Shown here: piece after piece, positions 1-7,923 of the stretch | Layout of the letters: each line of letters starts with the position of its first letter | How positions within the stretch are numbered: the stretch's first letter is position 1 | From: Pseudorhodoferax sp. Leaf267 | GTDB lineage: Bacteria > Pseudomonadota > Gammaproteobacteria > Burkholderiales > Burkholderiaceae_C | DNA length: 64,000 nt | Assembly (NCBI RefSeq): GCF_001422405.1 | Contig: NZ_LMMV01000012.1 | Location: 38,376-102,375 of the forward strand | Direction of reading: 5' to 3' | Made by a program: the position numbers and the translations under genes | Notes under the pieces: generated by a model | What the model was told of the DNA's origin: nothing | What the model saw: the letters and a program-made list of their open reading frames with translations, nothing else | Databases searched by the model: none

Positions 1-121
1 ACGCCAAGGTCACCACCGCGCAGCCGGTGAGCGCGCCAGCCGCGAAGAGCGTGACGCACAAGCGTGCGGCGCGGGCCGATGCCGTGCCTGGCCGGTGCGG
101 CGACGAGGGGCGCAGGGCCAT
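1..121 (-). CDS. Lipoprotein, N-terminal part only (runs off the window)
   Basis: Reading leftwards from an ATG at 121-119, the frame is open to the window edge. The 40 residues visible form a basic N-terminus, a hydrophobic stretch (LCVTLFAAGALTGC) and a lipobox LTGC with the lipidated Cys at residue 34, so the product should be a membrane-anchored lipoprotein. The start overlaps the stop of the Bug protein gene as TGATG, which indicates translational coupling and membership of the same operon as the upstream Bug and reductase genes. Nothing of the mature domain is visible, so no function can be given. Confidence 0.55.
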   Translation of the reverse strand, partial: MALRPSSPHRPGTASARAARLCVTLFAAGALTGCAVVTLA

Positions 122-1089
122 CAGTCCACCTGCGCGCCCGAAGCCTTCACGACCTTCTCGTACTTGGCCAATTCGGCCTTCATGAACGCGCCGAACTCGG
201 CGGGCGTGTTGGCCACGGGCTCGGCCATCAGGCTGCCGAAGCGCTGACGCGTCTCGGGCGACTGCAGCGCCGCCACGAAGGCCTGGTTCAGCCGCGCGAG
301 CACGTCGGGCGGCGTGCTGGCCGGCGCGACCAGGCCCCACCAGGTGTCGATCGCGAAGCCCTTGAGCGTGTCGGCCACGGGCGGCACGTCGGGCAGCGCG
401 GGCGAGCGGGCGAGCGTCGTCACGGCGATCGCCTTGAGCTTGCCCGAGCGGATGTTGGGTGCGGCCGTTGCCAGGTTGTCGAAGTTGAAGTCGACCTGGC
501 CCGACAGCAGCGCCAACTGCGCGGGGTTGCCGCCGTTGTAGGGGATGTGCAGCGCGAAGATGCCGGCCTGGGCCTTGAACATCTCGCCCGCCAGATGCCC
601 CGCGCTGCCGTTGCCGCCCGAGGCGTAGTTCAGCTTGCCAGGGTTGGCCTTGGCGTAGGCGATGAGGTCGGCCAGGCTGTTGATCTGCAGACGCTGCGCC
701 GTGTCGGCGTTCATGACCAGCACGTTGGGTACGCGCAGCATCTGCGTGACGGGCGCGAAGTCTCGGGCCGCGTCGTAGGGCATCTTGCGGTACAGCCAGG
801 GGTTCACGGCGTGCGTGGCGGTCGCCGCGATGCCGATCGTCAGCCCGTCGGGCGCGGCCTTGGCCACCATGTCGGCGCCGATGTTGCCGCCCGCGCCCGG
901 CTTGTTGTCGATGATCACCGTGCCGAGCTGGTCCTTCACGCGCTCGGCCAGCACGCGGGCCGTCACGTCGATGGGGCCGCCTGCTGCGTAGGGCACGATC
1001 AGGCGGATCGGCTTTTGCTGCGCAAGAGCGGGCAGGGCGGCCAGCGCGAGCGTGGCCAGCACGGTGGCGCGGCGCAGGGTGTCGGTCAT
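121..1089 (-). CDS. Bug/TctC-family solute-binding protein
   Basis: A 322-residue protein with a Sec signal peptide ending near ALPALAQ and then the start typical of Bug proteins (KPIRLIVPYAAGGPIDVTAR), the KPGAGGNIGAD segment and the usual length of about 320. These periplasmic receptors bind small carboxylates or other polar ligands, classically for TctAB tripartite transporters. No tctA or tctB gene lies nearby, so this is an orphan receptor, as is common in Bordetella and Comamonadaceae. Its ATG overlaps the stop of the upstream 2Fe-2S reductase (ATGA) and its stop overlaps the lipoprotein start (TGATG), so three genes are translationally coupled. The ligand is unknown. Confidence 0.9.
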   Translation of the reverse strand: MTDTLRRATVLATLALAALPALAQQKPIRLIVPYAAGGPIDVTARVLAERVKDQLGTVIIDNKPGAGGNIGADMVAKAAPDGLTIGIAATATHAVNPWLYRKMPYDAARDFAPVTQMLRVPNVLVMNADTAQRLQINSLADLIAYAKANPGKLNYASGGNGSAGHLAGEMFKAQAGIFALHIPYNGGNPAQLALLSGQVDFNFDNLATAAPNIRSGKLKAIAVTTLARSPALPDVPPVADTLKGFAIDTWWGLVAPASTPPDVLARLNQAFVAALQSPETRQRFGSLMAEPVANTPAEFGAFMKAELAKYEKVVKASGAQVD

Positions 1090-2171
1090 GGCTGTGCCTT
1101 GTCGGCTTCGGTCGTGAACGCGTCGGCGAAGAATTCGTCCAGCGGCAGGCCGGCCTGGGCGGTGTAGGCGGCACGCGCCGAGTCCACCACGATGGGCGCG
1201 CCGCAGGCATAGACCTGGTAGCCCGACAGGTCGGCGATGTCGTCCAGCACGGCCTGGTGCACGAAGCCGGTGCGGCCCGTCCAGTTGTCCTCGGGCACGG
1301 CGTTGGAGACCACGGGTACGTAGCGCAGATTGGGCATGGCGGCCAGTTGCGCGCGCATCCAGTCGTCCATGTACAGGTCGCTGGGACGGCGGCCGCCCCA
1401 GTAGACCGTGGCCGGGCGAGCGATGTTCTTGAATTGCATCTGCTCGATCACGGCCTTGATGGGCGCGAAGCCCGTGCCCGAGGCCAGCAGCACCATGGGC
1501 TTGGTGGAGTCCTCGCGCAGGAAGAAGCTGCCGTAGGGGCCTTCGATGCGCAGGATCTCCTTCTCCTTCATGGCGCTGAACACGTGGTCCGTGAACTTGC
1601 CGCCCGGCATGTGGCGGATGTGCAGCTCCACGCTGGGGCCCACCGGCGGCGTGGCCGCGGGCTGGCCGCCCGCCAGGTGCGGCGCGTTGGCCATGGAGTA
1701 GCTGCGGCGCGCGCCGTCGCGCAGGATGAACTCGATGTACTGGCCCGCGTGGTAGCGCATGGCGTCGTTGGCCGGCAGCTGCAGGCGAACCAGCATCACG
1801 TCCTGCGATTTCTTCTCCAGGCTGATCACGCGCGAGGGCATGCGCTTGATCGGGTACGCGCTCTCGTCCGTCACCTGGCGCGATTCGAGCACCACGTCGG
1901 ACAGCGGCACGCCGCAGCAGGTGAGGATGAGGCCGGCGGCTTCTTCCTCGGCCGACAGCGCCTTGCTCTGGTGCGGGCCATGCGCCACGCGGCCTTCGAG
2001 CATCTTGCATTTGCACGAGCCGCAGGCGCCATCCTTGCAGCCATAGGGCAGGCCAATGCCCTGGCGGATGCCGGCCGCCAGGATGGCCTCGCCGGCGGCA
2101 GCCTGGAAGGCGCGGCCGCTGGGCTGCACGGTGATCTGGAACTCCGGCGCGGCGGCCGTTGTGCTGTTCAT
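1086..2171 (-). CDS. 2Fe-2S ferredoxin-type NAD(P)H oxidoreductase (CDP-6-deoxyglucoseen reductase-like)
   Basis: 361 residues in the order: N-terminal plant-type ferredoxin domain (about 10-100), FAD-binding domain, NAD-binding domain. The cluster ligands are visible as PYGCKDGACGSCKC followed by LTCC. The flavin motif RSYSMANAP and the nucleotide-binding LASGTGFAPIKA are intact. Proteins of this layout move electrons from NAD(P)H through FAD to a 2Fe-2S centre and on to an oxygenase, dehydratase or other acceptor. Comamonadaceae homologues are often labelled CDP-6-deoxy-delta-3,4-glucoseen reductase, but no deoxysugar genes occur here, so that name should be treated as a family label. It heads the operon with the Bug protein and lipoprotein. 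Confidence 0.88.
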   Translation of the reverse strand: MNSTTAAAPEFQITVQPSGRAFQAAAGEAILAAGIRQGIGLPYGCKDGACGSCKCKMLEGRVAHGPHQSKALSAEEEAAGLILTCCGVPLSDVVLESRQVTDESAYPIKRMPSRVISLEKKSQDVMLVRLQLPANDAMRYHAGQYIEFILRDGARRSYSMANAPHLAGGQPAATPPVGPSVELHIRHMPGGKFTDHVFSAMKEKEILRIEGPYGSFFLREDSTKPMVLLASGTGFAPIKAVIEQMQFKNIARPATVYWGGRRPSDLYMDDWMRAQLAAMPNLRYVPVVSNAVPEDNWTGRTGFVHQAVLDDIADLSGYQVYACGAPIVVDSARAAYTAQAGLPLDEFFADAFTTEADKAQP

Positions 2172-2201
2172 CTTTGGGTATCCTCGAGGGCTTCTTGCCG
2201 C

Positions 2202-3131
2202 TTGTGGACCGGGATTTTGCCTTCAAACCAATCACCTCTCGGCGCGCTGCCTGCGCGGTTCCGCCGTGCCCGCCTGCTGATCGTGGGCTGTGGCGACGTC
2301 GGCCAGCGGGTGGCTGCCCGGCTGCCAGCGCATGTGCGCGTGCTGGCGCTGTCCTCGTCGGCAGATCGGCGCACGAGCCTGCGCGCGCAGGGCATGGTGC
2401 CGCTGCTCGGCAACCTGGACCACCCGGCCTCGCTGCGCCGCCTGGCCGGCCTGGCCGACCGCGTGCTGCACCTGGCGCCACCGCCCGGCGAGGGCCGCGA
2501 CGACCCGCGCACGCGCGCGCTGGTCCAGGCCCTGCGCCGGCGCACACGTCCCCTGGCGCTGGTCTATGGCTCGACCAGCGGCGTCTATGGCGATTGCAGC
2601 GGTGAGCTGGTCGCCGAGACGCGGCTGCCCGCGCCGTGCACCGAGCGCGCGCACCGCCGCGTCGATGCCGAGGCGGCCGTGCGTTTCCTGGGCCGCGCCG
2701 GCGGCGTGCGGGCCAGCGTGCTGCGCATTCCGGGCATCTACGCGCCCGATCGCGAAGGCGGCACGCCACGCGAACGCCTGCTGCGCGGCACGCCCGTGCT
2801 GGCGGCGCCAGACGACGTCTACACCAACCACATCCACGCCAACGACCTGGCCAGGGCCTGCATCGCCGCACTGTGGCGCGGCAAGGCCCAGCGCGCGGTC
2901 AATGTCAGCGACGACACGGTGCTCAAGATGGGCGACTACTTCGACCTGGCCGCCGACTTGTACGGCCTGGCGCGGCCCCCGCGCGTGGCGCGCGATGCGG
3001 CGCGGGGCCAGCTGCCGCTGGGCGTGCTGAGCTTTATGTCGGAGTCGCGTCGGCTGGACAACGGTCGCATGAAGCGCGAGCTGCGGCTGGCGCTGCGCCA
3101 TCCCACGGTGCGCGAGGGCCTGGCGCCCTGA
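2202..3131 (+). CDS. NAD-dependent epimerase/dehydratase-like protein
   Basis: About 309 residues with an N-terminal Rossmann motif (LLIVGCGDVGQRVA) and an extended-SDR layout; GSTSGVYGD corresponds to the catalytic Ser/Tyr region but the usual YxxxK spacing is not evident. No ATG lies upstream of the Rossmann fold. The TTG at 2202 is chosen because GAGGG at 2186-2190 could serve as ribosome-binding site; TTG at 2217 is an alternative. The gene is divergent from the reductase operon with about 30 bp between them and convergent with the S1C-type gene. The substrate is unknown. Confidence 0.72.
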   Translation: MWTGILPSNQSPLGALPARFRRARLLIVGCGDVGQRVAARLPAHVRVLALSSSADRRTSLRAQGMVPLLGNLDHPASLRRLAGLADRVLHLAPPPGEGRDDPRTRALVQALRRRTRPLALVYGSTSGVYGDCSGELVAETRLPAPCTERAHRRVDAEAAVRFLGRAGGVRASVLRIPGIYAPDREGGTPRERLLRGTPVLAAPDDVYTNHIHANDLARACIAALWRGKAQRAVNVSDDTVLKMGDYFDLAADLYGLARPPRVARDAARGQLPLGVLSFMSESRRLDNGRMKRELRLALRHPTVREGLAP

Positions 3132-3134
3132 AGC

Positions 3135-4172
3135 TCAAATCCCCGCGGGCTTGCGCATGGTGCTCATGCGGTCGACGGGCTTGACGGTGATGGCCTTGAT
3201 TTCGGCGCCCTGCAGCACGGTCAGCTGCACTTCGGCGGTCGGGTCGGCGCGGTCCCAGAGCTTCTTGTAGAAGCCTTCCAGCGTTGTGACCTTGGTGCCG
3301 TCCACGGCCAGCACCACATCGCCGGCCTGCAGCCCGGCGGCCAGCGCCGGGCTCTGCTTGCTCACGCGCACCACCTGCACACGGCCGGATTGCTCGGCCG
3401 AGTTCAAGCCCAGCCACGGGCGGCGGCTCAGCGACGTGCTGCCCGTGCGCTGCAGTTCTGCAAGGATGGGCTTGAGCAGGTCGATCGGCACGAACATGTT
3501 GCCCGGCAGCTGGCGGTTCTCCCCCATGGCGTCCATGACGAACAGGCTGCCGATGCCCACCAGTTCGCCCTTCTGGTTGAACAGCGGCGCGCCGGAATGG
3601 TTGGCAATGGGCGGGCTCGTGAAGAGCGCGGCGTCGATGAAGTACTCCCAATACCCCGAGAACGCGCGCTTGCTCACGAGCTGGGTCATGGCGACGTCGG
3701 CCTCGGTGCCGCCGGCTGCGCCGGTGGCGGTCATCAACACGGTACCGGGCTCGATGTCGCGGTAGTTGCCCAGGGGGACGGCGGCGACGCCACGCAAGGG
3801 CAGCAGCGGCTGCAGCAGGCCGAAGCCCGTGGCCAGGTCATAGGCCACCGCCTTGGCCGGCAGCGTGCGCCCGTCCTGCGTCACGACCTGGATGTTCTCG
3901 GCCTCCAGCATCAGGTAGCCGATGGTCAGGATCAAGCCGTCCGGGCCGATCACCACGCCCGAGCCCTGGCGCTGCCGGCCCAAGGTCTCGACGGAGCTGC
4001 CGTCCGCGGACGCGTTGACCTGAATGCCGACGACGGCCGCGTTGGCGCGGCTCAGCGCGTCGATGGTCTGCTGCGCCGGTGGCGGTGCGGGAGTGGCCGC
4101 CCAGGCGATGCCGACGGCGAGCGCCCATGCCCCGATCAGGAGCGAGCGTGAGAAGGCTGTGATGTTGCGCAC
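3135..4172 (-). CDS. S1C (HtrA-like) protease homologue with defective catalytic triad
   Basis: 345 residues: signal peptide ending near AWAATPAP, a trypsin-like fold and a C-terminal PDZ domain (WLGLNSAEQS to VDGTKVTTLEG). Aligned by eye with HtrA/DegP, the catalytic His position (TNAHVV in DegP) reads TIGYLM, the Asp position (DPKTDIAVL) reads DLATGFGLL, and the Ser region (GNSGGPL) reads NHSGAPL. Ser is kept but His and Asp are lost, so proteolysis is unlikely; a binding or chaperone-like periplasmic role is more plausible. A GTG start at 4172 is chosen because GGGAG lies six bases upstream and the signal peptide then begins immediately. A complete DegP-type protease is encoded at 52454-53953. 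Confidence 0.8.
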   Translation of the reverse strand: MRNITAFSRSLLIGAWALAVGIAWAATPAPPPAQQTIDALSRANAAVVGIQVNASADGSSVETLGRQRQGSGVVIGPDGLILTIGYLMLEAENIQVVTQDGRTLPAKAVAYDLATGFGLLQPLLPLRGVAAVPLGNYRDIEPGTVLMTATGAAGGTEADVAMTQLVSKRAFSGYWEYFIDAALFTSPPIANHSGAPLFNQKGELVGIGSLFVMDAMGENRQLPGNMFVPIDLLKPILAELQRTGSTSLSRRPWLGLNSAEQSGRVQVVRVSKQSPALAAGLQAGDVVLAVDGTKVTTLEGFYKKLWDRADPTAEVQLTVLQGAEIKAITVKPVDRMSTMRKPAGI

Positions 4173-4286
4173 GATGGACTCCCGATGGTTGGAGGAGCAG
4201 ACGTACGCAAAGAATGCGCCCGAAAGAAAGGCCCTGCAAGTGCCAGGGCCCTGGTCGAAAGCGATGCCGTGCGGCACCGCGGATCG

Positions 4287-4820
4287 TCAGCTCTTGAGCT
4301 GCAGGTACTTGCCGTAGGCGAACACGGAGTTCGGTGCGCTGACCACCGACGGACGCGCCTTGGGCTGCACCGCCGCGCGGCGGCGGCTGGGGCCGGCCTC
4401 GATCGAGACGCCCTTGGCGCGCTGCTCATCGGCCAGCTGACGCAGCGAAATGCCCTGCATGTAGTCCAGCATGCAGGCGCTCAGGCTGTCCCACAGTTCG
4501 CTGGCCATCTTCTGGTCTTCGTCCAGGCCGACCTGGTGCACGCCCTGGGCATCCTGGGCGGCCTGGTCGTCCACGGCCAGGATGATGTCCGCCACGCTCA
4601 CGGCACTGGCTTTGCGCGCCAGCGTGTAGCCGCCGCCCGGGCCACGTGCGCTCTCGACCAGACCACAGCGGCGCAGCCGGCTGAACATCTGCTCCAGGTA
4701 CGACAGAGAAATCTTTTGCCGCGCGCCGATGGCGGACAGCGTCACTGGTCCCAGATGTTCCCGCAATGCGACATCGATCATGGCGTTCACAGCGAAACGG
4801 CTCTTGGTAGTCAGTCGCAT
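4287..4820 (-). CDS. Rrf2-family regulator, IscR paralogue without Fe-S cysteines
   Basis: 177 residues. The winged helix is IscR-like throughout (MRLTTKSRFAV, SLSYLEQMFSRLRR, GPGGGYTLAR), and the C-terminal tail APNSVFA resembles betaproteobacterial IscR. The segment that should carry the three cluster cysteines, after the VDD around residue 85, contains AQGVHQVGLDEDQKMASELW and has none. It therefore probably cannot bind a 2Fe-2S cluster and may act as an apo-type repressor or through another signal. No isc genes are near. AAGGAG precedes the ATG. The gene is divergent from nhaR across a short AT-rich region. Confidence 0.85.
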   Translation of the reverse strand: MRLTTKSRFAVNAMIDVALREHLGPVTLSAIGARQKISLSYLEQMFSRLRRCGLVESARGPGGGYTLARKASAVSVADIILAVDDQAAQDAQGVHQVGLDEDQKMASELWDSLSACMLDYMQGISLRQLADEQRAKGVSIEAGPSRRRAAVQPKARPSVVSAPNSVFAYGKYLQLKS

Positions 4821-4895
4821 GGTGGGCTCCTTCTTGGTAGTGAAATTCTGGAAACAGAGGCTGACTCTAAACGCGATGACACTTCGCGTATATTC

Positions 4896-4914
4896 GTATT
4901 TAAGACAAAAATAC
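4896..4914. promoter_or_regulatory. Inverted repeat between rrf2-like gene and nhaR
   Basis: GTATTT and AAATAC form a 6-bp inverted repeat separated by 7 bases, in the AT-rich divergent region 4821-4972, an island of low GC in this window. The spacing is compatible with a LysR-type or Rrf2 operator; which protein would bind is inference. Confidence 0.35.
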
Positions 4915-4972
4915 TTCGATAAAAGCGATGGAACTTACAGATCGGTTGACCCAGCTGGCGGCTGGAGGTTCC

Positions 4973-5869
4973 ATGAATTTCAAGCATTTGCGGTATTTCT
5001 GGGTCGTGGCGAAAGCCGGTGGCGTCATGCGCGCTGGCGAGCAGTTGCACACCACGCCGCAGACCTTGTCGGGCCAGATCAAGCTGTTCGAGGACTGGAT
5101 CGGCCACAAGTTGTTTCGCAAGGTCGGCCGCCGGCTGGAGCTGACCGAGCAAGGTCGTGTCGCGCTCGACTACGCCGAGGAAATCTTCGCTTTGGGCGCG
5201 GCACTGGAGACGGCGGTGCGCCACAAGCGCGGCGAGCGGCGCACGCTGGACTTCCGTGTCGGCGTGGCCGATTCGGTGGCCAAGTCGGTGGTCTACCAGC
5301 TGCTGGAGCCGGCGCTGGACGGCCCGGAGCCGGTGCGCATGATCTGCCACGAAGGCAAGCACGACGAGCTGCTGGCGCAACTGGCCTTGCACCGCCTGGA
5401 CCTGGTGATCGCCGACGAGCGCGTGTCCAGCAAGGTCAGCGTGCGCGCGTTCAACCATTCGCTGGGCCGCAGCCCGATGACCTTCTTTTGCTCCACGGCG
5501 CTGCGCGGCCGGCTGGAGGGCGCATTTCCGCAGTGCCTGGATGGCGCGCCGCTTCTGGTGCAGGGCTCGACGTCGTCCGTGCGGCGCCAGCTGGACCCCT
5601 GGCTGGTGCGGCACCGGTTGCGCCCGCGCATCGTGGGCGAATTCGACGACACGGCGCTCATGAACGCGTTCGGCCGGGAGGGGCGTGGCGTGTTCATGTC
5701 GCCCTCGGTGCTGGAGGCGCAGATCGCCGCCCAATACGGCGTCGAAGTGCTGGGCCGCAGCGATGAATTGGTCGAAGAGTTCTTCGCGATTTCGGTGGAG
5801 CGCCGGATCAGTCACCCGAGCGTGGCGGCCATCACGCGCGTCGCGCGCTCCAAGCTGTTCCACGCTTGA
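4973..5869 (+). CDS. nhaR: LysR-family regulator, NhaR type
   Basis: 298 residues. The N-terminal winged helix has the NhaR signature HLRYFWVVAK and TPQTLSGQIKLFE, and the effector domain keeps GEFDDTALMNAFG and VEEFFAISVERRISHPSV, which match E. coli NhaR closely. NhaR activates sodium/proton antiporter and other genes in response to sodium or alkali in E. coli; here no nhaA is visible, so the target is unknown. The start at 4973 is preferred because GGAGG (4964-4968) precedes it and because NhaR homologues begin about there; an upstream ATG at 4928 would add 15 unlikely residues. Confidence 0.85.
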   Translation: MNFKHLRYFWVVAKAGGVMRAGEQLHTTPQTLSGQIKLFEDWIGHKLFRKVGRRLELTEQGRVALDYAEEIFALGAALETAVRHKRGERRTLDFRVGVADSVAKSVVYQLLEPALDGPEPVRMICHEGKHDELLAQLALHRLDLVIADERVSSKVSVRAFNHSLGRSPMTFFCSTALRGRLEGAFPQCLDGAPLLVQGSTSSVRRQLDPWLVRHRLRPRIVGEFDDTALMNAFGREGRGVFMSPSVLEAQIAAQYGVEVLGRSDELVEEFFAISVERRISHPSVAAITRVARSKLFHA

Positions 5870-5874
5870 ACTTG

Positions 5875-6183
5875 TCACTGTCGCGCCGCGTTGCGCTTGC
5901 GCGTGGCAGCAGCCTTTTTGGCCGATGCCGAGCGCTCTTCGGCCGACCGCGCAGCCGATGCACTGCCGCCGGCCTCGCCACCCTTGCGGGCCGGCGACTT
6001 GTCGACGGGATGACCGCGGCCCGATCCGCTCTTCTTGCCGCCGCCGGTCTCCTTGTTCACGGTCGCCCATGCGCGGCGCTCGGCTTCTTCGCTCGAGAGA
6101 CCGCGCGCTTCATAGCCGCGCTCGATATGTTCGGCCTGGCGTTTTTGCTTGTCGGTGTACGAGGACTTGTCGCCGCGTGGCAT
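5875..6183 (-). CDS. Small basic conserved protein (often labelled plasmid stabilization protein)
   Basis: 102 residues, strongly hydrophilic. The N-terminal half has MPRGDKSSYTDKQKRQAEHI and RRAWATVNKETGGGKKSGS, a conserved block in many proteobacteria that is usually given the label plasmid stabilization protein without experimental basis. The C-terminal half is Ala/Lys/Arg-rich and low in complexity (AKKAAATRKRNAARQ), suggesting nucleic-acid binding. AGGAGAG lies just upstream of the ATG at 6183; earlier in-frame starts would run through the tRNA and its terminator and are rejected. It converges with nhaR. Confidence 0.75.
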   Translation of the reverse strand: MPRGDKSSYTDKQKRQAEHIERGYEARGLSSEEAERRAWATVNKETGGGKKSGSGRGHPVDKSPARKGGEAGGSASAARSAEERSASAKKAAATRKRNAARQ

Positions 6184-6293
6184 GGCACTCTCCTGGATCA
6201 TGGCTGCCAAGAGGTTAAAAGGCTCGCGCCTCGCGCCTGTAGGAAACGCATGACCCTGTGCGTAGGCATGCGTCCGCAATGCCGCGCTGCATC

Positions 6294-6334
6294 CCAAAAC
6301 AAAAACGCCGACAGCTGTCAAGAACTGTCGGCGT
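6294..6334 (-). terminator. Rho-independent terminator of tRNA-Leu
   Basis: Perfect 10-bp inverted repeat (ACGCCGACAG at 6305-6314 and CTGTCGGCGT at 6325-6334) with a 10-base loop. On the minus strand it is followed by GTTTTTGTTTT. It lies 6 bases past the tRNA 3' end. Confidence 0.88.
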
Positions 6335-6340
6335 CGTATC

Positions 6341-6425
6341 TGGTGCCCGGGGCCGGAATCGAACCGGCACACCTTTCGGTGGGGGATTTTGAGTCCCCTG
6401 CGTCTACCAATTTCACCACCCGGGC
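6341..6425 (-). tRNA. tRNA-Leu (anticodon CAA)
   Basis: 85 bases including an encoded CCA. The acceptor arm GCCCGGG pairs with CCCGGGC followed by A and CCA. The anticodon loop is CTCAAAA, giving CAA, which reads UUG. The long variable arm (CCACCGAAAGGTG) is that of a class II tRNA, and the T-arm contains GGTTCGATTCC. It is transcribed away from cysM. Confidence 0.96.
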
Positions 6426-6466
6426 GGCGCGCAAAGCGAGCCGGAAATTATGGCACAGTCAAGCCC

Positions 6467-7369
6467 ATGCAATACCCAACGATAGAAGACGCCATCGGAC
6501 GTACGCCGCTCGTGGCGTTGCAGCGGATCGGTGCCGCCGACAACCAGGCGCGCGGCAATGTACTGCTGGGCAAACTGGAGGGCAACAACCCCGCGGGCTC
6601 GGTGAAGGACCGGCCTGCCGTCTCCATGATCCGGCGTGCCGAGGAGCGCGGGGAAATCAAGCCGGGCGACACGCTGATCGAGGCCACATCGGGCAACACC
6701 GGTATTGCGCTGGCCATGGCGGCGGCGATCAAGGGTTACCGCATGCTGCTGATCATGCCGGAGGATCTGTCGATCGAACGGGCCCAGACCATGAAGGCCT
6801 TCGGCGCAGAACTGCTGCTGACGCCCAAGAGCGGCGGCATGGAATACGCGCGCGACCTGGCCGAGCAAATGCAGCGTGACGGCAAGGGGCGCGTGCTCGA
6901 CCAGTTCGCCAATGCCGACAACCCGCGCGTCCACTACGAGACCACGGGGCCGGAACTGTGGGCCGACACCAAGGGGCGCATCACCCATTTCGTGAGCGCC
7001 ATGGGCACGACCGGCACCATCACCGGCGTCTCGCGCTTCCTGAAGGAGAAGAACCCGGCCATCCGCGTCATCGGCGCCCAGCCCAGCGAGGGCTCGCGCA
7101 TCCCCGGCATCCGCAAGTGGCCGCAGGAATACATGCCCCGCATCTACGACGCCTCGATGGTCGACGAGACCGTGTCCGTCGGCCAGGACGATGCCGAGGA
7201 AATGTGCCGCCGCCTGGCGCGCGAAGAGGGCATCTTCGCGGGCATCTCCGCCGCCGGTGCCTGCTGGGTCGCGCAGCAGGTCGCGCAACGCGAGAAGAAC
7301 GCGACAATCGTCTTCGTGGTCTGCGACCGGGGCGATCGCTATCTCTCCACGGGCGTGTTCCCTGCATGA
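6467..7369 (+). CDS. cysM: Cysteine synthase B (O-acetylserine sulfhydrylase CysM)
   Basis: 300 residues, a PLP-dependent fold-type II enzyme making L-cysteine from O-acetyl-L-serine and sulfide or thiosulfate. The Schiff-base Lys is in NNPAGSVKDRPA and the phosphate-binding loop is EATSGNTGIA; the sequence LEGNNPAGSVKDR is characteristic of CysM rather than CysK. The ATG at 6467 lies 42 bp beyond the 5' end of the divergent tRNA, so the promoters are closely spaced or overlap. Its stop overlaps the start of the Nudix gene (ATGA), so the two are translationally coupled; tusA follows, giving a small sulfur-related group. Confidence 0.95.
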   Translation: MQYPTIEDAIGRTPLVALQRIGAADNQARGNVLLGKLEGNNPAGSVKDRPAVSMIRRAEERGEIKPGDTLIEATSGNTGIALAMAAAIKGYRMLLIMPEDLSIERAQTMKAFGAELLLTPKSGGMEYARDLAEQMQRDGKGRVLDQFANADNPRVHYETTGPELWADTKGRITHFVSAMGTTGTITGVSRFLKEKNPAIRVIGAQPSEGSRIPGIRKWPQEYMPRIYDASMVDETVSVGQDDAEEMCRRLAREEGIFAGISAAGACWVAQQVAQREKNATIVFVVCDRGDRYLSTGVFPA

Positions 7370-7887
7370 GCGCGCCAGACTTCAAGTTCTGCCCGCATTG
7401 CGCGACTCCGCTGGCCTGGATCAGCCGGCTCGAAGACAGCGGCGAGACCGAGCGCCTGCGCTGCCCTGCCTGCAACTACACGCACTGGAACAATCCCACG
7501 CCCGTGCTGGCCGCGGTCATCGAATACGGCGGCCAGATTCTGCTGGCGCGCAACGCCGCCTGGCCCGGCAAGATGTACGCGCTGATCACCGGCTTCATGG
7601 AGGCCGGCGAGACGCCGCAGGAGGGCATCGCGCGCGAGATCAAGGAGGAGACGGCACTCGACGTGACGGCGCTGAACCTGATCGGCGTCTACGACTTCCA
7701 GCGCATGAACCAGGTCATCATCGCCTACCACGCCCAGGCCCAAGGCGAGGTGCGCCTGTCGCCCGAGCTCGTGGACTACCGGCTGTATGCGCCCGAAGAT
7801 GTGCGCTGCTGGCCGGGTGGCACCGGTCAGGCCATGGCCGACTGGCTGCGTTCGCGTGGGCACACCCCCCAATATCTGAGCCGCTGA
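7366..7887 (+). CDS. Nudix hydrolase with N-terminal zinc ribbon
   Basis: 173 residues. A CPHC...CPAC zinc ribbon (about residues 6-40) is followed by a Nudix domain with the box GFMEAGETPQEGIAREIKEE (a match to GX5EX7REUXEEXGU except that Ala replaces the last Gly). The ribbon and the WNNPTPV sequence recall NudC-type NAD(H) pyrophosphatases, but the protein lacks the NudC N-terminal domain. Substrate unknown; likely a nucleotide diphosphate derivative. Coupled to cysM by ATGA. Confidence 0.85.
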   Translation: MSAPDFKFCPHCATPLAWISRLEDSGETERLRCPACNYTHWNNPTPVLAAVIEYGGQILLARNAAWPGKMYALITGFMEAGETPQEGIAREIKEETALDVTALNLIGVYDFQRMNQVIIAYHAQAQGEVRLSPELVDYRLYAPEDVRCWPGGTGQAMADWLRSRGHTPQYLSR

Positions 7888-7923
7888 GCGAAACCTAGAA
7901 TCGCGCGACCTGCAAGGAACACC

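Noticed and set aside
121..2871. Continuous 916-codon minus-strand frame through the Bug gene and beyond
   Set aside because: The Bug protein starts at 1089 with a clean signal peptide and ATGA overlap; the rest is a shadow of the reductase and epimerase genes.
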